Assembly (NCBI RefSeq): GCF_000969825.1
Contig: NZ_KQ033919.1
Location: 1,836,173-1,900,172, forward strand
Length of the DNA stretch: 64,000 nt
Origin: Parabacteroides gordonii MS-1 = DSM 23371
GTDB taxonomy: Bacteria > Bacteroidota > Bacteroidia > Bacteroidales > Tannerellaceae
Reading direction: 5' to 3'
Shown: piece after piece, positions 45,502 through 55,339 of the stretch
Numbering within the stretch: position 1 is the stretch's first letter
Layout of the letters: each line of letters begins with the position of its first letter
The notes under the pieces: model-generated
Databases searched by the model: none
What the model was told of the DNA's origin: nothing
Seen by the model: the letters and a program-made list of their open reading frames with translations, nothing else
Program-made: the position numbers and the translations under genes

Positions 45502-46989
45502 TTATAGAGTCACTCCCGATTTGAACAGGGCAATCTCCCGGTAACCTTTCCGTTCGTTGTTTGTCTGCTTACCTTCGGCTACGTTCAGGATGAATTGTAT
45601 AAACTGTTTGCAGAGTGTGTCCATAGATACACCTTCTGTTAATGTTCCGGCATTGAAGTCGATCCATCCGGGTTTGTTTTTCGCTAACGGGCTGTTGGTG
45701 GAGATCTTGACGGTCGGGACGAAAGTACCGAAAGGCGTTCCCCGTCCGGTGGTGAACAGAACCAGGTGGCAACCCGATGCAGCCAGGGCTGTGCTGGCAA
45801 CGAGATCGTTTCCCGGCGCACTCAACAGATTCAGCCCTTTGGTTGAAAGCCTGTCGCCATACATAAGGACATCCTTTACTGCCGACTTGCCGGACTTCTG
45901 TGTGCAACCGAGGGATTTCTCTTCCAGGGTGGAGATACCGCCCGCCTTGTTGCCGGGGGAAGGGTTTTCGTATACCGGTTGTTTGTTTTCCAGAAAGTAG
46001 GCTTTGAAGTCGTTTATCAGGTGAACCGTTTTGTTGAATAGCTCCTCCGTTCCGCAACGGTTCATCAGGAGTGTTTCGGCACCGAACATTTCGGGCACTT
46101 CCGTCAATACGGTTGTCCCTCCCTGTGCAACCAGGAAGTCGGAAAAGACTCCCAGCAACGGATTGGCGGTGATGCCGGAAAAGCCGTCCGATCCTCCGCA
46201 TTTCAATCCGACACGCAGCTCGCTCAACGGGACGGATGTGCGTTTATCGGCGGAAGCGATGGCGTATAGTTCATGCAGGAGTTTCATTCCCTCTTCCTGT
46301 TCATCTTCCACCTGCTGGCAAACCAGGAAGCGGACACGGTCGGTATCATACTCGCCTAGAAATTCACGGAAGGAATCCGGTTGGTTGTTTTCACATCCCA
46401 GACCGACTACCAGCACGGCACCGGCATTCGGGTGCTTTACCATATCGCGCAGGATCTTACGGGTATTCTCATGGTCGTTGCCCAGTTGTGAGCAGCCGTA
46501 GTTGTGGGGGAATGCGACGATGGCGTCAATATCCTTGCCGGAAGTTTCCCGCCGGAGAGTCTCTGCCAATTGGTTAACGATACCGTTTACACAGCCTACC
46601 GTAGGGATGATCCAAATCTCGTTACGAATACCAACATCACCATTCTTTCGACGGTAGCCGTTAAAGGTCAGACCCTGGTTGGGAATGTTCAAAACAGTTT
46701 CCTGCGGTTGCCAGGTATAGTCCTGCAATCCTTCCAGGTTTGTTTTGATATTTTTCTCATTTACCCAGGAACCTGTGGGGATATCTTTCCGGGCATGCCC
46801 GATCGGGAAACCATACTTGATAACAGGATCGCCTGTTCTGAAATCCTGCAGAGCTACTTTATGACCGGCCGGAATGTCTTCACTGACGGTGATCGGCGTA
46901 GTCCCTACGGTGATATTATCTCCTGCCGATAGCGGATCGATAGCTACGATCACATTATCGGCAGGATTTATTTGGATATACTTTTTCAT
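45502..46989 (-). CDS. uxaA: Altronate dehydratase
   Basis: 495 residues, cytoplasmic. N-terminal SAF-type domain (about 1-80), then the UxaA/GarD core with RNEIWIIPTVGCVNG, AFPHNYGCSQLG, VGLGCENNQP, LKCGGSDGFSGITANP and GTPFGTFVPTVKIS. It removes water from D-altronate to give 2-keto-3-deoxy-D-gluconate. Its ATG overlaps the uxaB stop (TGATG at 46987-46991), so the two are translationally coupled. Last gene of the L-galactose/hexuronate run. Confidence 0.94.
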   Translation of the reverse strand: MKKYIQINPADNVIVAIDPLSAGDNITVGTTPITVSEDIPAGHKVALQDFRTGDPVIKYGFPIGHARKDIPTGSWVNEKNIKTNLEGLQDYTWQPQETVLNIPNQGLTFNGYRRKNGDVGIRNEIWIIPTVGCVNGIVNQLAETLRRETSGKDIDAIVAFPHNYGCSQLGNDHENTRKILRDMVKHPNAGAVLVVGLGCENNQPDSFREFLGEYDTDRVRFLVCQQVEDEQEEGMKLLHELYAIASADKRTSVPLSELRVGLKCGGSDGFSGITANPLLGVFSDFLVAQGGTTVLTEVPEMFGAETLLMNRCGTEELFNKTVHLINDFKAYFLENKQPVYENPSPGNKAGGISTLEEKSLGCTQKSGKSAVKDVLMYGDRLSTKGLNLLSAPGNDLVASTALAASGCHLVLFTTGRGTPFGTFVPTVKISTNSPLAKNKPGWIDFNAGTLTEGVSMDTLCKQFIQFILNVAEGKQTNNERKGYREIALFKSGVTL

Positions 46990-48428
46990 CAGAGGATTTC
47001 TTTTACTACTTCACGCATTCCTTTTTCCTGAATCTCATCCAGATAGTAAACAATCCGGTCTGTCAGGCCGGGGATTTCGTTCAGGTTTTCTCCCCAGATA
47101 TCTTCTGCCGCCAATACATTAACGGCAACTTCGCGGGTGGAACCTGTCGCCCAAAGATTGTTCATCAGAGAGATGATCTTCGGGTTGTCGTTCGGGATGA
47201 TTGCTGTTCCGTCTGCACGCTTGCCACCCTTGTAATAAGTTAAGATGGCGGCAAGTCCCAGGACGAGTCCTTGCGGGAGTTCCCCTTTTCGTTTCAGGTA
47301 CTCTTTCAGTCCCGGCAAGTCGCGTGTCTGGAATTTAGGGAAAGAATTCAACATGATGGAAGTTACCTGATGATCGACAAACGGGTTGTTGAAACGATCC
47401 AATACATCGTTGGCGAACTGTTCGAGTGCAGCTTTAGGCAGGTTCAGCGTCTCCATCAGTTCGTCGAACATGACTTTATGGATGTATTTCCCGATTACTT
47501 CATCCTGGCAGGCATCCCTTACGATATCGATCCCCGAAAGGAAAGCCACCGGTGAGAGAACGGTGTGTGGGCCATTCAGTAAGGTCACTTTCCGTTCATG
47601 ATAAGGCGCTTCGGAAGGAACGAACAGGACATTCAGACCTGCTTTATCGGCAGGGAATTCTTTTGCCACTTCTTGCGGAGCTTCGATAACCCACAGATGG
47701 AATACTTCGGCTTGCACCACCAGGTTGTCGTTATATTGCAGTTTCTCTTTGATCGCATCGATGTCCTTATGCGGGAAACCGGGAACGATACGGTCTACCA
47801 GCGTGGCATAGACACCGCAAGCTTCTTCAAACCAGTTTCTGAAATCGTCTCCCAGTTGCCAGAGGTCGATATACTGGTAGATTGTCTCCTTCAGCTTATG
47901 TCCGTTCAGGAAGATCAGTTCGCAGGGGAAGATGATCAGTCCTTTGCTTTTATCTCCGTTGAAGGTTTTGAAGCGGTGATAAAGCAATTGCGTCAGTTTG
48001 CCCGGATAAGAGGCAGCCGGTGCATCATTCAGTTTGCAGGAAGGATCGAAGGCTATTCCCGCTTCGGTCGTGTTGGAGATCACGAAACGCATTTCCGGTT
48101 GTTCGGCCAGTCGGATAAAGGCATCGTGATCCGTATATGGATTTAGCGAACGGCTGATCACGTCGATCAGTTCAAGGCTGTTGACGGCTTCGCCCTTATC
48201 CAGTCCCTGCAGGTTGACATGATACAGGTTGTCCTGCTTGCCGAGCCTATCGACCATCCCTTTCTCGATGGGTTGGACAACTACGACACTGCTGTTGAAG
48301 TCTGTTTTCATATTCATGTTCCGGATGATCCAGTCCACGAATGCCCGAAGGAAATTACCCTCTCCAAACTGTATGATACGTTCCGGTCGGGTAACGACCG
48401 GAACATGCTGCCTGTTTAATTCTTTCAT
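46989..48428 (-). CDS. uxaB: Tagaturonate reductase (altronate oxidoreductase)
   Basis: 479 residues from the ATG at 48428; an upstream in-frame start overlaps the preceding gene and is rejected. Mannitol dehydrogenase family: RIIQFGEGNFLRAFVDW (NAD loop) and the catalytic pattern KVTLLNGPHTVLSP with Lys, Asn and His at the spacing known for mannitol dehydrogenases. It reduces D-tagaturonate to D-altronate with NADH. It follows the esterase gene by 8 nt and overlaps uxaA. It would take tagaturonate from the L-galactonate dehydrogenase encoded upstream. Confidence 0.94.
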   Translation of the reverse strand: MKELNRQHVPVVTRPERIIQFGEGNFLRAFVDWIIRNMNMKTDFNSSVVVVQPIEKGMVDRLGKQDNLYHVNLQGLDKGEAVNSLELIDVISRSLNPYTDHDAFIRLAEQPEMRFVISNTTEAGIAFDPSCKLNDAPAASYPGKLTQLLYHRFKTFNGDKSKGLIIFPCELIFLNGHKLKETIYQYIDLWQLGDDFRNWFEEACGVYATLVDRIVPGFPHKDIDAIKEKLQYNDNLVVQAEVFHLWVIEAPQEVAKEFPADKAGLNVLFVPSEAPYHERKVTLLNGPHTVLSPVAFLSGIDIVRDACQDEVIGKYIHKVMFDELMETLNLPKAALEQFANDVLDRFNNPFVDHQVTSIMLNSFPKFQTRDLPGLKEYLKRKGELPQGLVLGLAAILTYYKGGKRADGTAIIPNDNPKIISLMNNLWATGSTREVAVNVLAAEDIWGENLNEIPGLTDRIVYYLDEIQEKGMREVVKEIL

Positions 48429-48436
48429 TTTGATCT

Positions 48437-50956
48437 TTATCTGTTCACGACAAAATTCCGTATCTGGCATTCCGTCCCTAAAGAATCGGGGTTCTTCTCT
48501 TTCGAGATACGGAGTACCAGCTTATGGTTTGTATCGTTTAATTCTGTTTCCAACATATATACCCAGGGGATATAAAGATATTTACTCCACTCAGTGAATG
48601 TATCCAGCTTTTTGAACGGTGCACCGTCGATGCTGTATTCAATGATCCCTGCTGTCGGGCCCGGGGTGCAGAAGATACCGATCGCCTTTCCTTCGAAGTC
48701 GAGCGTCAGCTTGTCTCCCGGACGGGTAGCTTCGAGCATCGGTACATCGACGAAGCCTTTTCTCTTTTCATACTTGTTATCTGCACGCCAGGAAGGGATA
48801 TACTTCCAACCTTTATTCAGCTTTGCTTCCTGCAGGTCGATAAAGTCGCCGTTATAATAGCTGTATGCATCAAGCGGTTGTTCCGGTATCTCATGTGCTG
48901 TGACAGGCATATCGGGAGTAACTCCTTTCCACATACTATCGAACAGGTGGTTGATAGCTGCTGCATAGAATTTATGTCCAAAGGGCAGGGGATGAGTGCC
49001 GCCGAACTGTTCCCAGGTGAACTCACCGTCCTGCATCCGTTCGCCTATCTCCTGAACGAGGTTGACGGAAGGAATCAGATAATGGTTCGCTACCCGTTCA
49101 TGATTCAGCAGTACATCCGGTTGTTGTCTTTTGGCAACCATCGGGATAAACGGATCATAGATGAAATGCAACATAATGATATCCATCTGCGGGTTGCTTA
49201 TCAGGGCATGACGTACTTCTCCTTCCATACCGCGCACCTGTTCCAGTGCACTGAAGCCGTTGGTATGATCGTTCACGGCAGCTTCCACAAACAGCAAATC
49301 GATCTTTCCTTTCGACAGCACATCGTTTTGCATACGGAAAGATCCCGGCGTTGTTCCGGTAGATCCGATGCCTGCCTCTACAAACTCGAAAGCCGTATAG
49401 GGGAAACGTTGTTGCAATTGCTTCTCGATCATGTTCTTCCATCCGTTCATTTCTGTAATCGAACCCCCGAGGAAGGCGACACGCCCTTTACGTTCTTTCT
49501 CAAACTTGACGAATGAGTTTTGCAGGCTGCCGCGTATATTATAATGTAAGTATTTCTCATATTCCGGCTGGTGACGGATAATAAAGTCGACAACCGGCTC
49601 AGGATTTTCCAGACTATGCGGATGATGGTCTACTCCCGGCTTGATAATGAGTTCTACCGGGCCGCCCAATGCCAGATAACGGGAACGCACCACGTCCATA
49701 TTCTCTTTGAACGGAACGACCTGATCGCTATCTCCGCAAACACTGATAATAGGAATGCCCGCTTTAGCCAATGGCTCCAGGTTATCGATCGGATTGCCTT
49801 TGAACGAGTTCATCTCTTCGTCTGTCAGGTTCCATTCTTTCAGCAAACCGTTCCATAGTTCTGTGTTTTTTCTTCCCGGCCAGCTGAAAACGTTACATAC
49901 CGGTGCATCGATATAGATGCAGGCTATTTTATCCGTGTTTTTACTTGCCCAGTTTAATGCATAAAGTCCGCCGCGACTGAAACCTTCCAGTGTTACTTTA
50001 GGAGAGAGGTTATAATAATCCTTCATATAATTATAGAACTCCGTACCCAGGGCGACTGCACGCGGGTTTCCATAGGCATGTGTCAGATCGTAATAAGCCA
50101 CATGGAAACCTTTTTCAAGTAACGCTTTATCTACACTTGGAAAAGCATCGAAGAAAGCCGGACGCCAGATCCACGGATTGCCTTTAGCCGCCTGTTTCGG
50201 AACAACAACAATCGCATCCCGTCCTCTAAACTGGAAATCATAGCGGTCGCAACCATTCCATTCACTTTTGAAACCGGGGAAGGCTTGCATCTGATGAGCC
50301 GTATCTTCTCCGGTAATCGCTTTATAAACTGTCTCTGCAATCTTATGCGCTCCGGCAGGGTCGGGATGCACATTATCAGGAAAGTGTTCTTTCATTCCGC
50401 TTAATGCCGTATGCAAATCTATCACAGGAAGATTATTCCGTTTTGCAACCTGTTCGATAACAGGAATAACCCCGGCAGCAATGATGCTATCGTTAATACC
50501 CTGATCGCTGACATAGGCTTTTGGTGGATAACAAAGATATATCTTCGGTTTCGAAGGCAATGCCTTAAATGCATTCACCATTGTCTGAATATCTCCGGAT
50601 AATCCTGCTTTATATTTCCAGTTGAATGACTTTGAGTCGTTTGTTCCGAGTTTAATCACAACGATGTTCGGATTATAACCGAGTGCTTCCTTAAACATCT
50701 GTTCTTTCATATACGGATGATCTCCTTTCATCAGCATCGTTCGGGCACTGAAGCCATAGTTACGCACTTCATACTCCCGTCCGAGCATTTGCCCGAGTAC
50801 GGACGGATAACTATCACGATCACGGTTCGCTATCCCGGCCCCGTAAGTAATACTGTTTCCCACACATGCCACCCGAATCACTTCGGCAGCGTCCTGCGCC
50901 CATCCATTAAGGCTGACGAGCAGGAATAATACGATCAGATTGATTAGCTTTTTCAT
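48437..50956 (-). CDS. Three-catalytic-domain secreted esterase (SGNH + alpha/beta hydrolase + SGNH)
   Basis: 839 residues, signal peptide 1-20 (GWAQ). Domain 1 (about 26-215) is an SGNH hydrolase: CVGNSITYG (Ser35), KLGTNDSK and DNVHPDPAGAH (Asp-x-x-His). Domain 2 (about 225-465) is an alpha/beta hydrolase: LEGFSRGG (Ser327), GDSDQVVP and GVDHHPHS (His). Domain 3 (about 490-675) is a second SGNH hydrolase: LGGSITEMNG (Ser499), EAAVNDHTNG and GGTHPLPFGH (His655). A beta-sandwich (about 700-839) ends the protein. All three sites look intact. It probably removes acetyl or similar esters from a polysaccharide before uptake. It lies in the L-galactose run, so a plant cell-wall glycan with L-galactose is a reasonable guess. 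Confidence 0.9.
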   Translation of the reverse strand: MKKLINLIVLFLLVSLNGWAQDAAEVIRVACVGNSITYGAGIANRDRDSYPSVLGQMLGREYEVRNYGFSARTMLMKGDHPYMKEQMFKEALGYNPNIVVIKLGTNDSKSFNWKYKAGLSGDIQTMVNAFKALPSKPKIYLCYPPKAYVSDQGINDSIIAAGVIPVIEQVAKRNNLPVIDLHTALSGMKEHFPDNVHPDPAGAHKIAETVYKAITGEDTAHQMQAFPGFKSEWNGCDRYDFQFRGRDAIVVVPKQAAKGNPWIWRPAFFDAFPSVDKALLEKGFHVAYYDLTHAYGNPRAVALGTEFYNYMKDYYNLSPKVTLEGFSRGGLYALNWASKNTDKIACIYIDAPVCNVFSWPGRKNTELWNGLLKEWNLTDEEMNSFKGNPIDNLEPLAKAGIPIISVCGDSDQVVPFKENMDVVRSRYLALGGPVELIIKPGVDHHPHSLENPEPVVDFIIRHQPEYEKYLHYNIRGSLQNSFVKFEKERKGRVAFLGGSITEMNGWKNMIEKQLQQRFPYTAFEFVEAGIGSTGTTPGSFRMQNDVLSKGKIDLLFVEAAVNDHTNGFSALEQVRGMEGEVRHALISNPQMDIIMLHFIYDPFIPMVAKRQQPDVLLNHERVANHYLIPSVNLVQEIGERMQDGEFTWEQFGGTHPLPFGHKFYAAAINHLFDSMWKGVTPDMPVTAHEIPEQPLDAYSYYNGDFIDLQEAKLNKGWKYIPSWRADNKYEKRKGFVDVPMLEATRPGDKLTLDFEGKAIGIFCTPGPTAGIIEYSIDGAPFKKLDTFTEWSKYLYIPWVYMLETELNDTNHKLVLRISKEKNPDSLGTECQIRNFVVNR

Positions 50957-51008
50957 TTTACTTATCTCGATTCTTGATTCGTGCGAAGGTAAATAAATTT
51001 TTGATATC

Positions 51009-52025
51009 TCAGAACTTTACAAGAATACGAAATACTTTACCCGGAGCGGCGCTCCATTGCTGCATCGCGTTAAGTGCTTCTTCCGGGTGTACTATATTGG
51101 ATATAAACTCTTCCAGTGGACAATCACCTTGTTGGAGATAACGTACTACAGCCCTGAAATCTTCCGGCAATGCATTACGTGAACCGCGTATATCCAACTC
51201 CTTCTGTACAAAGTATTTTGTCTGGAAAGTTACTTCACTTTTTGCATAACCGATACACACTACGCGTCCGGTAAAGCCAACCTCGTTCACAGCCATGATG
51301 TAAGTGGCGGGACTTCCTACTGCTTCTATGACGACATCCGGCCCCAAGCCATTGGTAATTACTTGTAGACGTTCATGCAGGTTTTCCGTCTTTGAGTTGA
51401 TCGTATAGTCTGCTCCGATCCGTTTGGCTAACGCTAGTTTATCATCGTCAAGGTCTACGGCAATGACAGTTGCACCTCGTAATGCGGCACGTACAATAGC
51501 ACCGATGCCGATCATCCCGCAACCGATTACCAGAACAGTATCGATATCGGTTATCTGTCCGCGTGAAACTGCATGGAAGCCCACGCTCATCGGCTCGATC
51601 AAGGCGCAATCGCGTGGGGAAATACCGTCGGCGGGGATTACTTTCTGCCAGGGTAGGGATAAGTATTCGCTCATTGCGCCGTTGCGTTGTACGCCGAAAG
51701 TCTCGTTGTGTTCACACGCATTCACCCGTCCGTTGCGGCAGGCTGCACAGGTTCCGCAGTTGGTGTAAGGATTGACGGTTACCGGCATATCAGCCATGAA
51801 GCCGGCCGGCACATCCGTGCCTACTGCTTCAATCGTTGCACCTACTTCGTGTCCGGGGATAACAGGCAGTTTCACCATCGGGTTACGCCCTAGGAAAGTG
51901 TTCAGGTCGGAACCACAAAAGCCTACATATTTGATCTTCAAAAGAACTTCTCCACTCTTAACTTCCGGTTTTTCTATATCGACTACCCGTAAATCGGCAG
52001 GAGCCGGAATTTGAATTGCTTTCAT
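51009..52025 (-). CDS. Zinc-dependent alcohol dehydrogenase, L-galactonate 5-dehydrogenase-like
   Basis: 338 residues, cytoplasmic. Catalytic zinc: YVGFCGSDLNTF (Cys) and PGHEVGATIEAVG (His, Glu). Structural zinc: NCGTCAACRNGRVNACE. NAD loop VIGCGMIGIGAI. The C-terminal RGSRNALPEDF is like the E. coli L-galactonate oxidoreductase (LgoD) motif GSRNATPEDF. It likely oxidises L-galactonate to D-tagaturonate, the substrate of UxaB encoded in the same run. An equivalent enzyme (Bvu0222) has been described in Bacteroides vulgatus in the same gene order. The next gene starts 19 nt upstream. Confidence 0.88.
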   Translation of the reverse strand: MKAIQIPAPADLRVVDIEKPEVKSGEVLLKIKYVGFCGSDLNTFLGRNPMVKLPVIPGHEVGATIEAVGTDVPAGFMADMPVTVNPYTNCGTCAACRNGRVNACEHNETFGVQRNGAMSEYLSLPWQKVIPADGISPRDCALIEPMSVGFHAVSRGQITDIDTVLVIGCGMIGIGAIVRAALRGATVIAVDLDDDKLALAKRIGADYTINSKTENLHERLQVITNGLGPDVVIEAVGSPATYIMAVNEVGFTGRVVCIGYAKSEVTFQTKYFVQKELDIRGSRNALPEDFRAVVRYLQQGDCPLEEFISNIVHPEEALNAMQQWSAAPGKVFRILVKF

Positions 52026-52044
52026 ATACGTTATATATTATAGA

Positions 52045-53301
52045 TTAATCAACTACTTTATATCCTTTCCAGCCATACCAGGCACAGAACAGGAAACAAA
52101 TTAACGGAATCAGGTAAGCTACATAGTAAATAGCTTCGAAATGATGCATCACATAGGCTGTCAGTTGTGGCAAACAGGCATTTCCTACGATCGCCATCAC
52201 CAGAAAAGCTGCCCCGCTCTTGGTATTATCACCCAGATCTTTCAGCGCCAGTGAGAATTGTGTCGGATACATGATCGACATAAAGAAGGAAACCGCCAGC
52301 ATGGCATAGAGCCCGATCGTACCACCCCATAAAGCGATCATCCCGCAAAGAACTACATTCAACAGGGCATATACCAGCAACATATCCTGTGGGCGGAACT
52401 TCACCATCAGCAGTGTACCGATCCAGCGGCCAAGCAGGAAGGCCAGCATATAAAGTCCGAAGAAAGTCGTAGCTGTAGACTCCGACAGTCCGGCATAACT
52501 GCAACAATACACGAGGAACAGACTATTGATAGCTGTTTGCCCGCCGTTATAGAAGAACTGTGCGATCACTCCCCAACGAAGATGCGAACGTTTCAGTACG
52601 CCGAAGTCGATTAGTTTTCCGGTATTACTTTTGTCTTTTGAAGGTTCTTCATCCTGTATTTTAGGAAGTTTGGAAACGATGAAGACAACCGCTATTATTA
52701 TTAAGAGTAGTGCTAAGAGTAGATACGGTTGCTTCATCGAATCCGTTTCAAACTGGATATAAGCTTCCCATCCTCCGGGATAATCGGCAGGCAGGGAAGC
52801 GCGAGTGTAGTGGTCGCCACTCAATACCAGTTTGCTAAGGAACATAGCCGCAATAAATGCCCCCAACCCATTGAATGATTGTGCCAGGTTGAGGCGGCGC
52901 GGGGCAGTCTCCTGATCCCCTAAAGCCGTTACGTATGGGTTTGCGGCCGTTTCCAGAAAACACATACCCGTAGCAATGATAAAGAAAATTGTCAGATAAC
53001 CCCAGTATTCCTTTAAGATGGCGGCCGGAAAGAACAGCAATCCGCCGAATGCAGCCAGCAAGAGACCGAATATGATTCCCGATTTATAACTGTATCGCTT
53101 CATAAACATTGCGATCGGTATCGGGAAGATAAAATAAGCCAGCCAGTAGGCTGTTTCGGTGAAAGAAGCTTCGAAAGCATTCAGTTCGCAAGTCTTCATC
53201 AGCTGCCGGATCATCGTAGGCAACAGGTTACTGCTTATCGCCCATAGAAAGAAAAGACTGAATATCAGAGCCAGTGGTAATGTGTAGTTGTTCTTTTTCA
53301 T
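52045..53301 (-). CDS. FucP-type sugar permease (MFS)
   Basis: 418 residues, 12 predicted TMs. Family motifs: SSNLLPTMIRQLMKTCELN near the N-terminus, FLETAANPYVTALG (FucP signature) and NLAQSFNGLGAFI. It imports a neutral sugar with protons. With the flanking aldose dehydrogenase, lactonase and L-galactonate dehydrogenase genes, L-galactose (or the closely related L-fucose) is the likely cargo. Confidence 0.92.
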   Translation of the reverse strand: MKKNNYTLPLALIFSLFFLWAISSNLLPTMIRQLMKTCELNAFEASFTETAYWLAYFIFPIPIAMFMKRYSYKSGIIFGLLLAAFGGLLFFPAAILKEYWGYLTIFFIIATGMCFLETAANPYVTALGDQETAPRRLNLAQSFNGLGAFIAAMFLSKLVLSGDHYTRASLPADYPGGWEAYIQFETDSMKQPYLLLALLLIIIAVVFIVSKLPKIQDEEPSKDKSNTGKLIDFGVLKRSHLRWGVIAQFFYNGGQTAINSLFLVYCCSYAGLSESTATTFFGLYMLAFLLGRWIGTLLMVKFRPQDMLLVYALLNVVLCGMIALWGGTIGLYAMLAVSFFMSIMYPTQFSLALKDLGDNTKSGAAFLVMAIVGNACLPQLTAYVMHHFEAIYYVAYLIPLICFLFCAWYGWKGYKVVD

Positions 53302-53322
53302 GGTGATTTATTTTAAGGTGTT

Positions 53323-54246
53323 CTACTCGGACATATTCTTTATATAAGGTAACACCGGAAGATCCCGGAATCCGTAGAAAGCAATCGCATTCTCTCCGAG
53401 GAAACGGTCTTTCTCTTGTTCGCTCAGTTCTTTGGAGCGAACGATAAAATCATACGACATTTTATAGGTGATGGCCGTGATTGTACGGGGATAGTCGGAA
53501 CCCCACATCAGTTTCTCCATTCCTACGAGTCCGGCAGCTTCGCGAATGGCACGAACGGCACCGTCGAACGGATAAAACTCGTCATTAAACAGCCAGGTGA
53601 TGCCCCCCGATTCTATCATCACATTCGGATACCGAGCCAGACGTATCTGTGCGAGCCAATCCGGGCGTGTCACCATCCCGAAATGGCCGATGGCTACTTT
53701 CAGCGCAGGACATTCCTGTATTACTTCTTCCAATTCGGCTGTCTGTGTGTCGCCATCCGCCAGATCGACAGACAGGATGATCCCGTGTTCTTCCATATAG
53801 TGAAACATACGCATCATTTCATCGCAGTTGAGGAAGATACGTCCTTCTTTCAGCAATAGGCGTTGTGCCGGTATCTTGATTGCCTTGAAACCCTGTGCGA
53901 TGAGTTGTTGTGCCTGTACAAAATAACCGGGACGGCGGAACTCGCAAAGTCCGTAGACGAAGAAGCGTTCCGGATATTCGGCAGCTACTTCCAACAGGTA
54001 GTCATTCTGTATCCCATCGATAAACTCCTGCGTTACGACGGCTGCTGCTACCTGTGCATAGTCCATGTTCGATAGAAAAACTTCCGCACTGTTCTTCCCG
54101 TCGATCATAAAGGGGGGAAGCATCTGCCGTACTTCACCCATAAAGAGCGAACGGCCGTTTCCGAGTGTGCGGATGGGCATGTTGTCGACAGTGGTATCTT
54201 GCCGGAGCCACAGATGGGAGTGGGCATCTATGATTGTTCTGTTCAT
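53323..54246 (-). CDS. Amidohydrolase-superfamily sugar lactonase (COG3618)
   Basis: 307 residues from the ATG at 54246, which overlaps the stop of the upstream gene by 4 bp (ATGA). A longer upstream frame is a shadow of that gene and is rejected. Metal-binding DAHSHLW at the start (HxH), KAIKIPAQRLLL, VAIGHFGM (His) and LMWGSDYPRTI (Asp) give the mononuclear amidohydrolase site. COG3618 includes L-fucono- and L-galactono-1,5-lactonases. Here it would open the L-galactonolactone made by the aldo/keto reductase encoded just before it. Coupling by overlapping codons supports linked function. Confidence 0.88.
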   Translation of the reverse strand: MNRTIIDAHSHLWLRQDTTVDNMPIRTLGNGRSLFMGEVRQMLPPFMIDGKNSAEVFLSNMDYAQVAAAVVTQEFIDGIQNDYLLEVAAEYPERFFVYGLCEFRRPGYFVQAQQLIAQGFKAIKIPAQRLLLKEGRIFLNCDEMMRMFHYMEEHGIILSVDLADGDTQTAELEEVIQECPALKVAIGHFGMVTRPDWLAQIRLARYPNVMIESGGITWLFNDEFYPFDGAVRAIREAAGLVGMEKLMWGSDYPRTITAITYKMSYDFIVRSKELSEQEKDRFLGENAIAFYGFRDLPVLPYIKNMSE

Positions 54247-55175
54247 GAGTTCGCCCAGCTTACGCGTTTCTGATCTCCGATGATTTCCTGTACTTCGCGT
54301 ACCAGTTGCCAGTCGATCGGTTCTTCCGCATAACGGATATTCTTCAGTACATTCTCCGGGTTGGCCGAACTGAATAGAGTCGTAGCGATCCGTGGATTGC
54401 TGATAGCATACTGAATAGCCAGCTTCTCGATCGGATACTCTTTCGACTGGCAATGCTGTACCGCCTGTTGACAAGCCTTTACCAGTGATGCCGGAGCCGG
54501 ATGCCAGTCGGGTACGCCGCGCAACGACAACAAACCCATCGACAAAGGGGAAGCATTGATCACACCGATCTCTTTCGCTTCGAAATAGTCGAGATAATCA
54601 GCCAACTTATCGTCGTTCAGGCAGTAATGGCAGAAGTTGAGAACAGTTTCGACAGTTCCTTCCGGTACACGGTCTATAACCCATTGCAGATTCTCCAGTT
54701 GTAGGTCGGTGATGCCGACATGCTTTACGATGCCTTTATCACGCAGTTCTACCAGAGCCGGAAGAGTTTCGTTAACGACCTGGTTGAGGTCGGCAAACTC
54801 GATATCGTGGACGTTGATCAGGTCGATCTGTTCGATATGCAACCGTTCCATACTTTCATAGACGCTTTCGGTAGCCCGGCGGGCAGAGTAATCCCAGGTG
54901 TTCACTCCGTCTTTCCCGTAACGGCCTACTTTGGTGGAGAGCAGATAGGCTTTACGCGGGATTTGCTTCAAAGCTTTTCCTAAGACTGTTTCAGCTTTAT
55001 AATGTCCATAATAAGGGGAGACATCGATGAAGTTCATCCCGTTTTCCACAGCGGTGAAGACGGCATCGATGCTTTCTGCTTCGCGCGTTTCGTGAAATAC
55101 ACTGCCCAACGACGATGCGCCGTAGCTTAGGATGGGGACTTTCATTCCTGTTTTTCCGCAATATGAATAGTTCAT
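54243..55175 (-). CDS. Aldo/keto reductase, L-galactose 1-dehydrogenase-like
   Basis: 310 residues, cytoplasmic. AKR tetrad: DVSPYYGHYKAETVLG (Asp, Tyr), LLSTKVGRYG (Lys) and LINVHDIEFADLNQVV (His). The sequence SYGASSLGSVF, then NFCHYCLNDDKL and NASPLSMGLLSLRGVPDWHP, is strikingly like plant L-galactose dehydrogenase. The likely reaction is NAD(P)-dependent oxidation of L-galactose C1 to L-galactono-1,5-lactone. The gene is the first of the minus-strand run and faces the LacI gene across a 164-bp control region with an 18-bp palindrome. Confidence 0.9.
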   Translation of the reverse strand: MNYSYCGKTGMKVPILSYGASSLGSVFHETREAESIDAVFTAVENGMNFIDVSPYYGHYKAETVLGKALKQIPRKAYLLSTKVGRYGKDGVNTWDYSARRATESVYESMERLHIEQIDLINVHDIEFADLNQVVNETLPALVELRDKGIVKHVGITDLQLENLQWVIDRVPEGTVETVLNFCHYCLNDDKLADYLDYFEAKEIGVINASPLSMGLLSLRGVPDWHPAPASLVKACQQAVQHCQSKEYPIEKLAIQYAISNPRIATTLFSSANPENVLKNIRYAEEPIDWQLVREVQEIIGDQKRVSWANS

Positions 55176-55254
55176 AATTTGTATGATTAAAGTTGTCAGA
55201 AGCCAAATGTATAGCTTTTATGTATTGATTATAACCGTATTATGCATAAAAATC

Positions 55255-55272
55255 TACGCAAACGTTTGCGTA
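55255..55272. promoter_or_regulatory. LacI-family operator
   Basis: TACGCAAACGTTTGCGTA, a perfect 18-bp palindrome with the central CG usual for LacI/GalR sites. It is between the divergent lacI-type gene and the aldo/keto reductase gene, 80 nt from the start of the latter. Confidence 0.88.
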
Positions 55273-55312
55273 ATAAAAGCAGGAAATCAGTACCTTGCTA
55301 TCGGAAAAACCT

Positions 55313-55320
55313 TATATTTG
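55313..55320 (+). promoter_or_regulatory. -7 promoter box of the LacI-family gene
   Basis: TATATTTG, 19 nt before the ATG at 55340. On the other strand TACATTTG (55204-55211) is a candidate -7 box for the aldo/keto reductase gene. Confidence 0.5.
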
Positions 55321-55339
55321 TGTCACTGAATAAACCCCG

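Noticed and set aside
47598-48146. 182-residue plus-strand frame opposite uxaB
   Set aside because: Antisense shadow of uxaB; the uxaB frame has full family motifs.
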